Positions 33,707 through 46,369 of a stretch of 64,000 nt of DNA are shown in pieces (position 1 is the first letter of the stretch; each line of letters starts with the position of its first letter). The notes below the pieces were generated by a model. It did not search any database. It saw only the letters and a program-made list of their open reading frames with translations, and was not told the origin of the DNA. This DNA comes from Spinacia oleracea (lineage: Eukaryota; Streptophyta; Magnoliopsida; Caryophyllales; Amaranthaceae): contig NC_079491.1 of NCBI RefSeq assembly GCF_020520425.1, forward strand, positions 32,417,449 through 32,481,448. The letters are read 5' to 3'. A program made the position numbers and the translations under genes.

Positions 33707-34960
33707 CCCCTGTTATATAATCGGTAAGTGCGTCAACATTTTCGTTCTAGTGATTACAAATAGTTACTCTCTTCATCCCACAATTGAAACATCTTCTATG
33801 TTGAGGTGTCCCACAATTTACATCTTTTGATTACAAATAGTTACTCTCTTCATCCCACAATTGAAACATCTTCTATGTTGAGGTGTCCCACAATTTACAT
33901 CTTTTTTCTAAGAAGTTGTTCCCATAATATTTCCCCTGAAGTTAGATCCCAGACAGTTATTTCTATCTACTTTCATTCTCCTTAATCTCCATGTAAAAGT
34001 ATTTATCTGGGAGGGAGAGGTATTTATATGCGAGGAAGATATGTTGTACTTTTGAGACTAAGCTTGATTTTCTCCATCAGTGAGCAATGTTTTAAATAGA
34101 TGTGTGCTAACAGGTGCCTGCAAACTTTCGGATGCTGGTCTCAAGCAAACAGGAATTGTCAATGGAAGCATGTTTTGACTTTGTAGTTGATTTCAGAGGG
34201 AGAAGTTGTCTACTCTACGACGGGAATGACAAATTTATTGACTTATTATTCTAAGGGGGCATTGGAATGTGCTCATTTATCAAACTATACTTTTAGCATA
34301 TTGGTAGTTTATTCAATTTTGTATATTTTTAACATTTTGATTGGTCTCCTTTCGATTTGAAAGAACGCAATGATAAATTATTGTTTATTTTAAAAGTTTT
34401 ATTTTAATAATTCAAACTTTAAGCGCTCTTGTTATCTTCGCATGGTGTTAAAAAAAAAAGTATTTTATGAAATTGGGCTTTGGTCTGTTAGTACTCTAGG
34501 ATGGGATGGAAATGTCTAGTGTATGATCCAATAACGGTCAATTAATATAATAAAGAGGGTGACGGATGCGGGTTGGATCATTAGGCTGAGATCTTGCCTG
34601 GAAAAATGGGTAAGACTTCACTGCATTAAACCAAATTTTCTTGAGGCTCCATGTCCTCTTTCTCCGCCCGTAATCCAGGAAGGGATGGATTTCACAAATT
34701 TTCTCGAGACATGTTTTTCCGCCCGACAATCCAAGAAGTGAATGGTTTCCAACTTCCTAAAAGGAAATGAAATGTCTTAAGTTACGACCATTCAATAGAA
34801 TCATAGGTCTTCTGTAAGTCAATTGTGAGCATCATTACTCATCATCAATCAAATTTCTAAGAAGTGGAAAGCTCGGAATGAAGGCCTAACACCCTAGCAG
34901 ATATATCTATTAGGGTGATAATTAATGATTTGTCCCCCGTTTGCCATCCTCTCCATCACC
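33707..34960. other. PheRS 3' flank and intergenic DNA
   Basis: The 3' UTR and polyadenylation site should lie in the first few hundred bases, but no single signal stands out. The flank has a 77-bp tandem duplication (33751-33904) whose CTCTCTTCATCCCACAATTG start resembles a Stowaway end. Beyond 34350 only short chance frames are seen. Confidence 0.6.
33751..33904. repeat. 77-bp tandem duplication
   Basis: TGATTACAAATAGTTACTCT through CATCTTTT is present twice, head to tail and essentially identical. It probably arose from slippage within a decayed Stowaway-like sequence just downstream of the PheRS stop. Confidence 0.92.
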
Positions 34961-35097
34961 CATTTATTCAGGGTCGTCTTACACATTTCGTAGGCCATGT
35001 TCTAATCTTTTCCAAATCCTAAAAATGGGGCCTTAAACTGTGGTTGACCTCAAATCGCTGCCTGCTCCTAATTTTTGGCCTGATGAACAATAATTTC

Positions 35098-35615
35098 TGA
35101 TGTGGGCTTGAATATCTCCGCCATAAGGCCCAAAGAGGCTACAATGACCAATACACGCCAACTGGGCCCAAGCCTAGGAAGTAGGCCCAAACCTTGGTAC
35201 CTAAACTAAATAAGAGCACATCCCCATTTTGAAAAGCCCATCTTCTCTGAGAAGCCAGGTCCAATTTGTAAAAGGCTCATCATTGTTGGCCAAATGACAC
35301 GTGTCCTAAATCCCCAAGGGGCACGCACCCCACAGCTAGGGTTGAGGGATCAGATCCCAAGAAACCCTAGCACTATAAATAGCTCAGATCCCAAGGTAAA
35401 GGCAATCAATTCATTCCCACCAACCTAAAACTATCTTTGCTCTGCCTTCTCTCTACAAATTACTTATCTCTCTAGCTTATACTTACTTAAACATCGGAGG
35501 GAATATTCCTACGGGAATATTCTTGTTTTGCAGGTTGCCAGAAGTTCGTGTCAGGTCATACTTGATACCTCCGAGGAACGCGTGCCACGTCAGCACCGTA
35601 AAAGATCCCACAACA
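35098..35615 (+). repeat. 5' LTR of the Tat element
   Basis: 518 bp with TG...CA ends. A TATA box (CACTATAAATAG, 35371-35382) and a downstream CT-rich start region (near 35400-35460) give a standard LTR promoter. The primer binding site TGGCGCCGT starts at 35618; those nine bases match the complement of the 3' end of plant tRNA-Asp, but the following bases do not. Confidence 0.95.
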
Positions 35616-35646
35616 TTTGGCGCCGTCTGTGGGGAGGTACAGTGTC

Positions 35647-36903
35647 ATGGCTGAACTTCAAACTGAGTGCGGAAAATCCGAGGACAAAACGGGACTCCTA
35701 GTCAGAGGAGGGGTGTCTAAAGATGGATCCAACACTCATTGTGACGCGGCAGCTAGCCGGCCTGCTGCCGCCATTTCTGTGCAGCACTTGTTGAATGGCG
35801 CTCACGAAGTCAATCCTAAGCACGATAATGGCAGGATGGTAGAGTCTTTGTCAGAAGATCCCGACTCACCTATGAAAGGACGCACCCTGGAGAAAGAGAG
35901 TCGGGATGTCAAAGAGGAACGTCCAGGAAGATGGACGAGACGAACTTCACAGAAGAAAAATGAGGCCCAGGGCCATCACTCTCTAGAGACTCCTAGAAGA
36001 CAGCATGAGAGCGTCATCCGAAGAAAGAATGGACGCGGCTCTGAGGAGAAAAGAAGGCGAAGGAGGTCGTCCTCTAGGGGTTCCTTTATATTCAACACGG
36101 CTCTTGAAAACATCCTCCTTGCTGAGGGACCGAGTCTGGGAATAGAACCGTCCCCCCGACGACTGACCACCTCCAGCCAACAGGCCCCTTTCTGTGCTTT
36201 CCACAACGACGAAGGACATGACACCCAAAATTGTCGGATGTTGAGGAAGATATTAAGTGACCACGCGGCTGAAGGACACCTCCGCCAGTACATCCATTTA
36301 AAGGACGCGGACAAAGAAATGAGCCCCACCTTTAAGAAGTATTCCGACGAAAGAGTTATGGTAATATCAGGGGGAATAGCTGCAGGAGAACCATGTAAGG
36401 AAGGACGGCAAAAAGGTCCATCTTATCTTCGCCCAGCACAGATGAATCTACCCTCTGTAGATATTTCCAAAGACGATTACAGAAGGGCGGCATCGCCATA
36501 TGATGATTACCCTCTGGTTATAGAGATTAAGGTGGCTAACCTCAAGGTGAAGAGAGTACTGGTGGACACGGGGAGCTCGTCCGACATAATCAGTCTGCAA
36601 TGTCTGCGGAAATTAAGACACGATCCTGAAGCCATAGAAAAAGTGTACGGGCCCTTGGTAGGATTCGGAGGGAGCATCGTTCGTCCAATCGGCTCCATCT
36701 TACTCCCGGCCTCTATTGGAGTTCCCCCAGTGACCAAAGAAGGTGTCATCAGGTTTATAATTGTAGCAAACCTCACCACATTCAACATCATACTCGGCCG
36801 TCCAACACTCAACGACCTAAAAGCTGTGATCGTTCCTCATTTACTACTGGTCAAATTTGTTGGAAGTAACGGACGCGTTGGGTCTCTCTATGGAAATCAA
36901 TAG
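35647..36903 (+). pseudogene. Tat gag-protease (gag core missing)
   Basis: From the ATG at 35647 the frame gives 418 codons. Residues 1-180 are charged and low-complexity, with a basic stretch EEKRRRRRSSSR. A Tat-type zinc knuckle CAFHNDEGHDTQNC lies near 183-196. The aspartic protease has the active site DTGSS near 307-311 and ends with FNIILGRPTLNDLKAV. The large retrotransposon gag domain expected before the knuckle is not visible, so an internal deletion is likely. The frame stops at TAG (36901-36903) inside a conserved stretch: GSLYGNQ, stop, LARDCYL. That stop is either a nonsense mutation or a readthrough site; I favour mutation because other lesions follow. Confidence 0.85.
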
Positions 36904-37187
36904 TTGGCCAGGGATTGTTACTTATCGACATTGGAGCCAACGGCCTGGGGAGCCTCTCCAAAGGGAAAAGAGCAAGCTAAACCTCTGGCAAGCCGTCGTA
37001 AAACCCGGAAGACACCAACGGAGCACAATGCAGAAAGACGACCTGAGCCAGTGGGAGCACACTATGCTATAATTCTGGACTTAGCAGACCCGTCTCGAAC
37101 GGTCCCCATTGGGATTCACCCTGACGACCCCTAACCACAACTCATCCGCTGATTCTTCAACATCAGTCGGTTCGGACCTCCACTTAG
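36904..37187 (+). pseudogene. protease-RT linker of the Tat element
   Basis: Continues the polyprotein as LARDCYLSTLEP up to VPIGIHPDDP, then a stop near 37131. The RT frame resumes near 37188, so at least one stop and one frame change lie here. No domain of its own. Confidence 0.65.
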
Positions 37188-37712
37188 TTGTCAGCAGCAT
37201 TAGTGCAATTGCTCCGAGAATACAAGGAAATATTTGCCTTCACGGTAGAGGAGATGTCAGGCATTGATCTGGCGGTAGCCGTGCATAAGCTAAATGTGGA
37301 TAGCGCCATAAAACCAGTACGCCAGAAGAAGAGGAATCATGGAGAAGCAAGAAATTTGGCCGCCGCTGCCAAGGTTAGGAAACTAATGGATGCAGGCTTC
37401 ATACGTCCGTGTCAGTACCCAGACTGGGTAGCTAACGTAGTACTGGTACCCAAGCCCAATGGGACATGGAGGATGTGTGTTGATTACACCGATCTCAACA
37501 AAGCTTGCCCCAAGGACAGTTTCCCACTGCCAAAGATAGACCGAGTCGTCGACTCAACGGCCGGACATTCCATGATGAGTTTCATGGACGCCTACTCCGG
37601 ATTTCACCAGATCCCATTGTGGCCCGAGGATCAAGAAAAGACGTCATTTGTCACGGAACAAGGATTGTACTGCTACAAAGTAATGTCGTTCGGTTTAAAA
37701 AATGCCCCAGCC
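37188..37712 (+). pseudogene. Tat reverse transcriptase, N-terminal half
   Basis: RT copies retrotransposon RNA into DNA. The frame contains VRQKKRNHG, VLVPKPNGTWRMCVDYTDLN, FPLPKIDRVVD, SFMDAYSGFHQI (the first catalytic Asp) and MSFGLKNAPA. It is cut exactly after NAPA by the solo LTR. The continuation with the YMDD motif resumes in frame at 40599. The join NAPA-TFQRLVN is seamless once one copy of the target duplication CAGCC is discounted. Confidence 0.92.
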
Positions 37713-40593
37713 TGTAATCCCCCGTAAATTTATAAATTTTATTAAATATATTTTAATGTATATTATTTATATTTAAATAGAATTTATGAAGTTTAGTAAT
37801 AAATATATAATTAACGTATATTTATTTTATTTACGTTTTAAATATTTTAACGATTTATGAAATTAAAAGTAATTTTAGAATTTTAAGTTGAAAAGAATTT
37901 GAATTACGAAAATTGATTGAATTTAGAAAACGATCCTATTCAGTTTTGGATTCGAATCATAAAAGCTAAATCCTAATTCAAGCCCACTTGGGAAAGCCCA
38001 ACATTAAAACCCAAAGCTCAAACCCTCCCCTTACTCTAATTCACGTGAAACAAAAGCAACCAAACCCTCCTTCAGTTTCACGTAAAAACACCTTAACCCT
38101 CTCCATTGCCGCTACTGTTTCAGCCACCACCGTCAACCAGCCACGACCCTGGCTGCACCGTCGCCGCCAACCAGCCGGCGCCCTCCCTTCCTCTCTTCCT
38201 CTTTCAATTCGCACGGAGTCCTCCCTCCTTAATCGTGGCCTGTTTCCAGCAGCCGCCGCGAATAACCTTGTTGTAACCGTCATCCGGCGTCCTCGCCACC
38301 TTGCACGGTAGTCTCCTCTTCCCTCTTCCCTTTTCTTTTTCGTTCCTTTCTTTGGTTGTTTGCCCTCCTTTTAATCGTGGCCTTGTTTCGAACAGCACCG
38401 TCGTCGCGACCACCTTGCCCAGCCCTCGCCGACGCACCGCGGTGTGCCGCCCAACCACCAGCCTTGTCGCCCGACCAACGACCACCCTCGCCTGTTGTCG
38501 CGCCGCCATTACCGCCGGCCAGCAGTCCCTTCTTCTTGGTTATTTCATCCCCTCCAATCTATTTAAATTATTATTCATCTTTTAATAAATTAATTAATTT
38601 TTTCATGATTTAAATTATTAGTTTTAATGATGTATATTTAGAATTCAGATTATATGTTGTTGAAATTAATTTAATTATTTTCAGATTTGTTAATCACGTT
38701 TAAGTTAGGGTTTTAATGAAGTTTCATAAATTTAATTCATGTTTCTTGAATATAAATTATAAGTTTTTACGATTAAGTTAGATTTTCAGATTATATATTA
38801 TGCTTAATTAATAATTTAAATTTCAGATTACATAATTGAATTGGAATAAAAATTTTAATTATTTAAAGCATGAATTTTAAGGTTTTAATGACTTTAATCA
38901 TAATAGAATGATTATATATTATTAAAGCTATTATTTTTATAATTTTAAGAACGTTGATTATGTTTTGTGGACGTTTGAAATTATTTTATATGGCTGGAAA
39001 TTTAAAGTATGACGTTTGCGAAGAGTTTTCAACGAATTTCAATTATTGATTCAATAAATAATTATGACGCTAGGAAATCAAATGTTCAAGTTTTAATGTT
39101 AGGGAATGTCCAAAATATGTTTAGGATGTATTTAGAATGCTTTGTTATCGTTGTGAGTGATTAGAAGTTGATTGGGATTATTTGTTGGTTGTTTTAGGCG
39201 GAGAATTCTTTTGAAAGTGTTAAAGTGGCCTATTAGTTGTTTACACAAGGTACGTACATACCTGTGTGCTTGGAATGTGGGCTAATTGTTGAAACCATGT
39301 GGAATTTGTTGGTGAACTTGGTTGTGTTGAGATTGTTGTTGAACTTGGTTATGTTGAAATTGCATGTTTAATACTGTTGGACGGACGTATTGAACCTATT
39401 GCATTATGAGAATTATAACATGTTAGTATGGATGATTGATGCAAACATGTTTGGTTGGGAACACTAGATTACTTTGTATATATTGATTCAGATGGGTTGA
39501 TTGTTGTTCCCTTTTAGCTTTTCACTACTTTATGAGGGCCGAAGACCTTGTTTAGTAAGTTGAAACCTTATACCCATATAGAGGGGTTGATCAGTATCAA
39601 AGGAAAGGTTGGATTTAATTGGAATGATTCTTGTTTGATACCTTTGTGATCACTTACTTAATTCCAAGATAAAAACAGTTGTGAATAAATGTGGATTATA
39701 TGCCTTATGTGATTGTTGAGTCATAACAGGGTTTCAATTTGTAAATCATGTAAAGTGAAACCGAGTAGCAATAGCTTTAGACTGTGCACGTCTAAAGTGA
39801 CGGACAAACAGGAGTTGGGGTTCATGGTGGTAGCCCATGGCCTTTTCTGGTACAGGATTGATCACCGTGTTCTACTTTTATTCAAATGTTCCTCGATATC
39901 GCAGGTCTCTGAGGTTACGGAGTCGCGCCCGTACCTCGTCTTCCTTAGTGAAGACTGCTGGACGGACAACTCGGTCCATTGTCTATTTCAACTAAAATAA
40001 TATTATTGCTAAAAGTCTAGCCTAGTCTAGTCTGGTCAAGTATGGTCGTCAAACTATCATGTTTTGTCTGCCCTTGTTTGTGTTCATTAGTATCATGTTA
40101 GGGTTGTTCGTTTAATAGAATCATGTTAAGATTATTATTGATTTAGTATGTAGTACTCAGCTTTGTTGATTACGTGCTTTTGCTTGTGCATGTTGATCAT
40201 GGCTATGCCTTATTGATCCTGTGATGACCCAATCTTTGGTGAGCAGTCTCTAAGGATCAATAAGCATTGTCCATCTGCAGGTTTGAAGATGTTGCGTCAT
40301 TGGGATTGGGAATAGAGAGCTTGTATTTAGTTTTGATTTGCTAAGTTGACTTGGGTTTGTTTAATTGGACTTTAAACTTGTCGTACTATTTATATTTCCT
40401 TATTTTCGTTGGTTGATTTTTGGGACTAAACCTGTAATCGATTATTTATAAACTTAAAGTTAGTTTTATGTTTTCCGCTGCAAAATTCTGAATAAGCCGT
40501 TACGTTTTCACACGGGCGATAATGCCTTGATAATTCTCTACGTTTTATATTAAAAGGTTATTTTAGAAAAGAGAGAATTGTCAGGGTGTTACA
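37713..40593 (+). mobile_element. solo LTR of a chromovirus-like gypsy element
   Basis: A 2,881-bp insertion inside RT with ends TGTAATCCCCCG...GGGTGTTACA and a perfect target duplication CAGCC at 37708-37712 and 40594-40598. No internal region is present, so it is a solo LTR left by LTR-LTR recombination. Its termini match those of the 3491-12430 element in style, but the sequence is clearly another family. It also carries a GC-rich, CT-skewed island (about 37990-38530) in an AT-rich body. Open frames in the island are rich in Pro, Ala, Ser and Arg and are not convincing genes. Confidence 0.93.
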
Positions 40594-41477
40594 CAGCCAC
40601 CTTCCAACGGTTGGTGAACACGGTTTTCGCGAAGCAGCTGGGGAAGAATATAGAAGCCTATATGGACGATATGATTGTAAAAAGCAAACAAAAGATGGAT
40701 CACCTCGACGATTTGAGAGAAACCTTTGAGACCCTCAGGACATACCAAATGATACTCAATCCCAAGAAGTGCATATTCGGGGTATCCTCTGGCAAGTTCC
40801 TTGGCTTCTTGATTGACGAAAGGGGCATTGAAGCAAATCCGGACAAGGTGCAGGCGGTCATCAATATGACGTCGCCAAGGACGGTCAAAGATGTGCAACG
40901 CCAAACTGGATGTCTTGCCGCCTTGGGGCGATTTTTATCTAGAGCTGGAGATAAGTGTCATTACTTTTTCAGTACCATCAAAAAGGGCACCCAGTTTGAG
41001 TGGACGTCGCATGTAGAGGCCGCCTTCCTTTGTCTAAAAGAACACTTGCATACTTTGCCACGACTGGTCAGCCCTCTCTCGGGAGAAGTCTTGTATCTGT
41101 ACCTTGCCATCTCAGAGTACGCACTAAGTGCCGTCTTGCTTACAGAAAGGGATGGGACGCAACTACCTGTCTACTTTGTCAGCCACATGCTGCAGAATGC
41201 TGAACTCAAATATCCAATAGTTGAAAAGTTTGGCTTCGCTATGTTCTTGGCTAGTAAGAAGCTTCGTCCATATTTCCTGGCTCATCGACTGGTAGTATAC
41301 ACGGATCAACCGCTAAAGCGGTCGTTCACCAATCTAGAAGCGTCCGGAAGAATGCTCAACTGGGCAATTGAGCTTAACGCGTTTGATATTTCGTATGAGC
41401 CACAGAAGGCAATAAAGGGACAGGCATTTGCTGACTTCATTGCGGAACTGACCAAGCCACCCTATTTTGAAGAATGA
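40594..41477 (+). pseudogene. Tat reverse transcriptase C-terminal half and RNase H
   Basis: Resumes as TFQRLVNTVF and then AYMDDMIVKSK (catalytic YMDD), FLGFLIDERGIEANPDK (RT thumb) and VYFVSHMLQNAELKYPIVEK with LVVYTDQPLK (retroviral-type RNase H, partly degenerate). It ends KGQAFADFIAELTKP, then a TGA at 41475-41477 caused by a one-base frame slip into the next ORF, which overlaps by 11 bases. Confidence 0.92.
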
Positions 41478-42714
41478 GAAAACCCAGTGGATAGTTCATG
41501 TGGACAGCTCTGCCATCCAGAACGGGTCGGGAGCCGGCATTATCTGCGAATCACCAGAAGGGGATATCTATGAATATGCAATGCGTTTTAACTTTCAGGC
41601 GTCAAACAACGAAGTTGAATACGAAGCCCTGATATGTGGAATTCAGATGAGCAAAGCCGCGGGGGCGGCAGACGTCCTGGTTTTATCTGACTCGCAGTTA
41701 ATCGTCAGTCAAGTAAAAGGAGAATATGAGGCCAAGGATGACGCCATGATAAAATATCTGGAAAAGGTCCGTCAAGAAGTTCAGCAGCTGTCTAACTTTG
41801 AAATACAACATATACCTCGGTCTGAAAATAACAAGGCAGACGCTTTATCCAAGCTGGCAGGCTCAGCATCCTGCGACACGCCACGTCATGTATTCTGGGA
41901 GGTAAAACAGTTCAAAAGCATTGACGCCTCGAGAACAGACATCTTAGACCGAACAGCCACCTGGATGGATGATATTGTCAACTTGAAAATGAATGGAGTA
42001 CTCCCTGATGATCCCAAGCAGGCAGAAAGGTTACAAAAGAAATGCACCTGGTTCGAGATATGGAATGGGACTCTATACAAAAAAGCCTTCTCACGGCCTC
42101 TCCTTCGCTGCGTAACCCCCGAGAAGGGGCATGAAGTACTGGAAGATCTTCATCAGGGATTATGCAGCTCTCACATAGGAGGGAGGGCCCTGGCAGAAAA
42201 AGCCCTAAGAACCGGGTACTATTGGCCCACTCTCAAAGAAGACGCTCTCAACTTGGTCAAGCGGTGTGATAAATGCCAACGATTTGCTCACCTAATTCGA
42301 CGGCCGGCGCAGAAACTGACGCCAATCACCAGCCCTATACCATTCGCCAAATGGGGGATGGACTTATTAGGTCCCTATACGACGGCACCAGGAGGATTGC
42401 GTTATGTAATAGTTGCCGTCGACTACTTCACTAAATGGGTAGAAGCTGAAGTTTTAAAAAACACTAAGGCACAAGATGTGAGAGCATTCATCTGGAAAAA
42501 CATCATCACAAGATTTGGCGTGCCTCGGTCTATTATCTTCGACAACGGGCCACAATTCAAGACGCCCAAATTGGAAGATTGGTTGGCTGACCATGGTATC
42601 ACAGCATGTTTTTCATCAGTAGGACGCCCCCAAGCTAACGGACAAGTAGAAGCATTCAACAAAATCATCTCTAAAGGGATGAAGAAGAAGCTTGATGAGG
42701 CAAAGGGCTTATAG
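41467..42714 (+). pseudogene. Tat archaeal-like RNase H and integrase
   Basis: Starts with a second RNase H: WIVHVDSSAIQNGSGAGI, EYEALICGIQ, VLVLSDSQLIVSQV and NNKADALSKLA. All four acidic positions (D, E, D, D) are visible. This dual RNase H is diagnostic of the Tat lineage. The integrase zinc finger follows (GLCSSHIGGRALAEKALR with CDKCQ). The D,D(35)E core is WGMDLLGPY, IIFDNGPQF and NGQVEAFNK. An in-frame TAG at 42712-42714 then breaks the protein; the same frame continues as ADELPNVLWSIRTT. The separation from the upstream ORF is a single-base frameshift. Confidence 0.92.
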
Positions 42715-43197
42715 GCCGACGAGTTACCCAATGTTTTATGGTCTATACGGACCACGGCAAAAAATTCCACAGGAGAAACACCATTCTTGTTAGCTTATGG
42801 GGCTGAAGCCGTCCTACCCATTGAAATATGTGAACCAACTCTGCGCGTCATGTTGTTTAATGAAGATGCCAATTGGGAAATGATGAAGGCGGCCTTGGAT
42901 TTCTTACCAGAAACAAGAGGAAACGTGGCTCTACGACAGCAGCTATACAAACTCCGAATGACGAGGGAGTACAACAAAAGGGTTTCTAGAAGAATACTAA
43001 AAGTCGGAGATTTTGTGCTTAGAAAAATTGAAGCCGTCGGACGCACCAATGAACAAGGGAAACTCACCCCTACTTGGGAAGGTCCATATGAGATTTACGA
43101 GGAGGTTCGAGACGGAACATACCGGATCCAAGACATGCAGGGACGTCCGATCTTGCGTACATGGAATGCGGATAACCTCAAGAAGTACTTTTTCTAG
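42715..43197 (+). pseudogene. Tat integrase C-terminal part
   Basis: Continues after the premature stop with ADELPNVLWSIRTTAKNSTG, TPFLLAYGAEAVLPIEI (the GPF-like region seen in many gypsy integrases) and KVGDFVLRKIEAVGRTNEQG, ending NADNLKKYFF and a stop. This is a normal end of a Tat integrase; there is no chromodomain. Confidence 0.9.
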
Positions 43198-43722
43198 ATT
43201 AACACTTATCTTGATTATATGTTTTGTAAAGACGTCCAGAACCTAGACGCACCATGTAGCATGCTTTAAATATTAAATGAAAAATTCCCTGCAAGCCGGC
43301 CTTGCTGGGAAATCTTTATGGCAAATATGTTATCGAATTCCTTGGTGAAATGCAAACTAACGTTATCCCAAGAAATAAAGACTAGTCGTTTAAAGGCCTA
43401 AGAAGTGGCCCAGATTAGCACCCTCACTAGGCTGATCACCTAGAACACAGGGGTCACACATTTCTAAACATAGCTATATAAAGTAGCTAAAGACCTCAGC
43501 AAAAAGACCATGGAAGGCATCTGACATCTCAATTCAGAGGCGTCAAACATAATCATAGAATCAATCACAAAAACAGATGACAAAAGCTAAAAAGCAATAG
43601 GACGTTCAAAAGACGCCATGTCATTCCAAAAAATTAGTCATAATTACAAAAATTATGCACAATGCCACTAAGCAAGGCGTCATGAAAACAAGTTCAAATA
43701 AATACAAGACGCCTAGGAGCTC
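43198..43722. other. sense 3' UTR / spacer between convergent pol and antisense gene
   Basis: About 520 bp without coding signal. It should contain the 3' end of the antisense transcript. No clear terminator or poly-A signal could be chosen. Confidence 0.5.
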
Positions 43723-46016
43723 TCATTCCTCATCCTCGCTGGGAACAAACTCAGGAGGAGTGCATCCTTCCTTCTGAGCCTTCTCCACCTCAATCTGATA
43801 GGTGAGGAACTTCTCGAACCAGCCGAAGGGACGTTCACTGGCAAATTCGGCATTCCATGCAAGCTCCATACCCCTTCGGGTTGATTTCTCACCTAGCATG
43901 GCCGACTGGTCGAGAACACTCTTTGACGAAGCAACCTCCTTGCGAGCCGCCTCCAGCTGGACCTCCAACTCCTTAAACTGAGTCTCAAGACAAGAAAACT
44001 CAGCTTCTTTCTCCTTGATTTTCTTAGAAAGGTCCTCCATTTCAGAAAAGTTCTGATCAATTTGCAGGAGATGAGCCGCGTTCTCAGCATTTTGGGAAGC
44101 CAGGGCGGTGGTCACAGCGTCAATCTCCTCCCGCCTGTCAAAGCGAAGTTTCTCCAGCTCAGCAAAATGCTGATCGCCACACTGACTAGCCAGAAGACGG
44201 TGTCGAGCCTCTTCATGCACCAAAGCAGTGCGCCACTTCTTCAGCGAGTCCAGCAGAATGAACATCTGCACAAAAACAGCAAGAGTAAAATACAAGAGAA
44301 ACAAGAATATGTAAATAATAAAGGCATAATGAAACTCACATCCAGTGCCGAGGACTGCATAGAGGCAAGCATATTCTCAGCCGCCTCGGGAAGAGTCTCA
44401 GCATACTTGGGAGGAATGGCATTGCGCATCAATGTCATTATCTTCCTGCGGTCATGAGAGTTGAACCCGCCTGAAGAAGGGATCTGATCCAATTCAGCAC
44501 CAATGTCTTTCTGAGGGTCGGAAATTTCTATGGGAAAAACAACGGCCTTAGAATCCCTGGGAGAGACTATAGAACTGCTAGACGAGGAACGACAGGTGGT
44601 TACGATGTTGGAGTAAAACTTACCCCCAGAATTCCTAGCTCTTTCCGCCGCCTTCAGAGGAATATTCCGGCGGACGGCTTCAGGAATCCCCGCAAGAGGA
44701 TCGGCCGTCGCTCCAGCTTTCTGGAAGCTAGGAGAAGCGGATGCAGCCTTGGGGACGGCAAACACCTTAGGAGCCTTCGAAGCCGTTGACTTGAAGACGG
44801 GTTTCCCTGTGCCGCCAGCCCTGCGCTTAGAAGAAGGTGTCGCGTCCGTGGCCGCCTTCCTCGCCTTCTGAAGAAATGAGAACATATAAGTTGCAAACAA
44901 TAAAGGGAATTACATAGGAAGGCTTGATCAATACCTTCTCCTCAGCAGGAGGGGGAGCCATCTGCTCTGGGACGGCTTGCTCGCCGCCTGCTGACGCTGC
45001 CAAGCCTTATAGGTGCTGGCGTCAAGTACCTTTGCCAGCCAGGACGGCATATCCACTTGGCCTTTGGAGGCATTGTCCAGCTTATCCATGGCCTTGTCTG
45101 AAAAAACAAATAAAGACATTAGTATAGTTTTGATGAAACAGTGAATGATTGGAAGTATAGATACATTACCTCTCGGCATATACGGACACAAGCCCACAGC
45201 CGATAGGAAAACGGGATCGCCCAGTTGATCCAGATGAGGCAACCACCCCTCGGGTATGTAGGCCGTCTTGTCCTTAATTATGAGTGGCTTGGCCTTGAAC
45301 AAAGACGAGATCCGTTCCCAGAGAGCGGCGGAGACCGGAGGAAAAGAGCTGCACTTTCCAACCAAGTTGGGCTTGACGTTCCAACGTCTCATCCGCTCGC
45401 ACATCTCCAAATTTGTGGTTTTGATAACCACCCACTTTTTCCTCCAGTGATGCCATTTGGACACCTTCCCCATCACCGTCCGATAAGCTCCCTTGTACGT
45501 AAGAATTAGCCAACCCGCGGCGGCTTTTGAAACTTGGGACATGGAGGCGATCCTTAGGAACGTCGGGAAGGAGGGAGTGATACCTTCGAGCTCACAACGA
45601 GCGATATAGCCGAACACACCCGCCCAAGAGTTGGGGGACATTTGGTTCAGGACAATGTTGAAGCCGTCCAGCAACTCCTCCACAAAGGGGTGAGGGGGGA
45701 ATCTCATACCAAGCTTTAGAAAAGAGCCGTACACGGCGAATTCCCCTTCCACCAGTCCAAAGCTGGTGCAGTCCATACCATCCGGCATACGAAACTTATA
45801 TTCCGAGCCTAGATTCAGAGACCTCCCATAGTCCTTCCCCTTGAGGGTGAGGAAGTTCAGCCACGGCTGAAGTGGGAAGATTGCGCTGGGGTGAAGGTGA
45901 CCTTCCTCCCCACCTGACGTGCTCGTCGGCGCGACATTGGCGCGCTCGGGGACGTCCTCCTCTATGGGAGAAGAAGATTCTCCTTCTAATTTCTCTTCGT
46001 CCTCTATTCGCGCCAT
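43723..46016 (-). CDS. antisense spliced gene of the Tat element ('putative gypsy type transposon' domain plus coiled coil)
   Basis: Four coding exons on the minus strand: 46016-45170, 45097-44935, 44877-44340 and 44265-43723. Introns are 72, 57 and 74 nt, all GT-AG with good pyrimidine tracts. Exon 1 encodes an acidic N-terminus and then a domain with FGLVEGEFAVYGSFLKLGMR, FPPHPFVEELLDGFNIVLNQ and LAKVLDASTYKAWQR-type text resembling Pfam 'putative gypsy type transposon' (Transposase_28). Exon 3 is basic and Ala/Ser/Pro-rich. Exon 4 is a long heptad-rich coiled coil (EKLRFDRREEIDAVTTALA) ending PSEDEE. A one-base loss in exon 2 near the Gln/Ala run shifts frame, so this copy is probably broken. 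Function is unknown; extra antisense ORFs are known in the Tat lineage. Confidence 0.75.
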
Positions 46017-46345
46017 GAAATCCTGCACAGGCTGAAGACTTGGCTCAAGACACGGGGCATTACTTGAAAAGAGAAGGCGTCAAAAGGACAGGTTGACGCC
46101 CTCAGTTTGACGTACCCTTGCATAGTTAAGAAAAGAGAAGTGGGAAGGATCAAAATCAACAAACAAATTTTCCCAAAAGAAAGCATTACCTGATAGATCA
46201 AAGAGAGTTTGTGAAGAACTTTGATGAAGAACTGCAAGAACAAGGCTTTGAAGATTGTGGCGGCGCTACAGTGAACTTCGGTGGAAGTAAAGACGCTGGA
46301 AATCGCCTCCTCTTATAGCTCTCAAATACTCGCTAGAAATGAGGG
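46017..46345 (-). other. 5' UTR of the antisense gene, with an intron
   Basis: A leader exon (about 46345-46190) ends CTATCAG before GTAATGC. The acceptor CTTCAG lies at 46037-46032, giving a 158-nt 5'-UTR intron. The start codon ATGGCGCGAATAG is 15 nt beyond the acceptor. The splice sites read well but are unconfirmed. Confidence 0.6.
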
Positions 46346-46369
46346 GGAAAGTCACTCAAAATGGCCACT

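Noticed and set aside
35976..36812. Minus-strand frames opposite the Tat gag-protease
   Set aside because: Shadows of the sense ORF; their residues mirror its codons and resemble no family.
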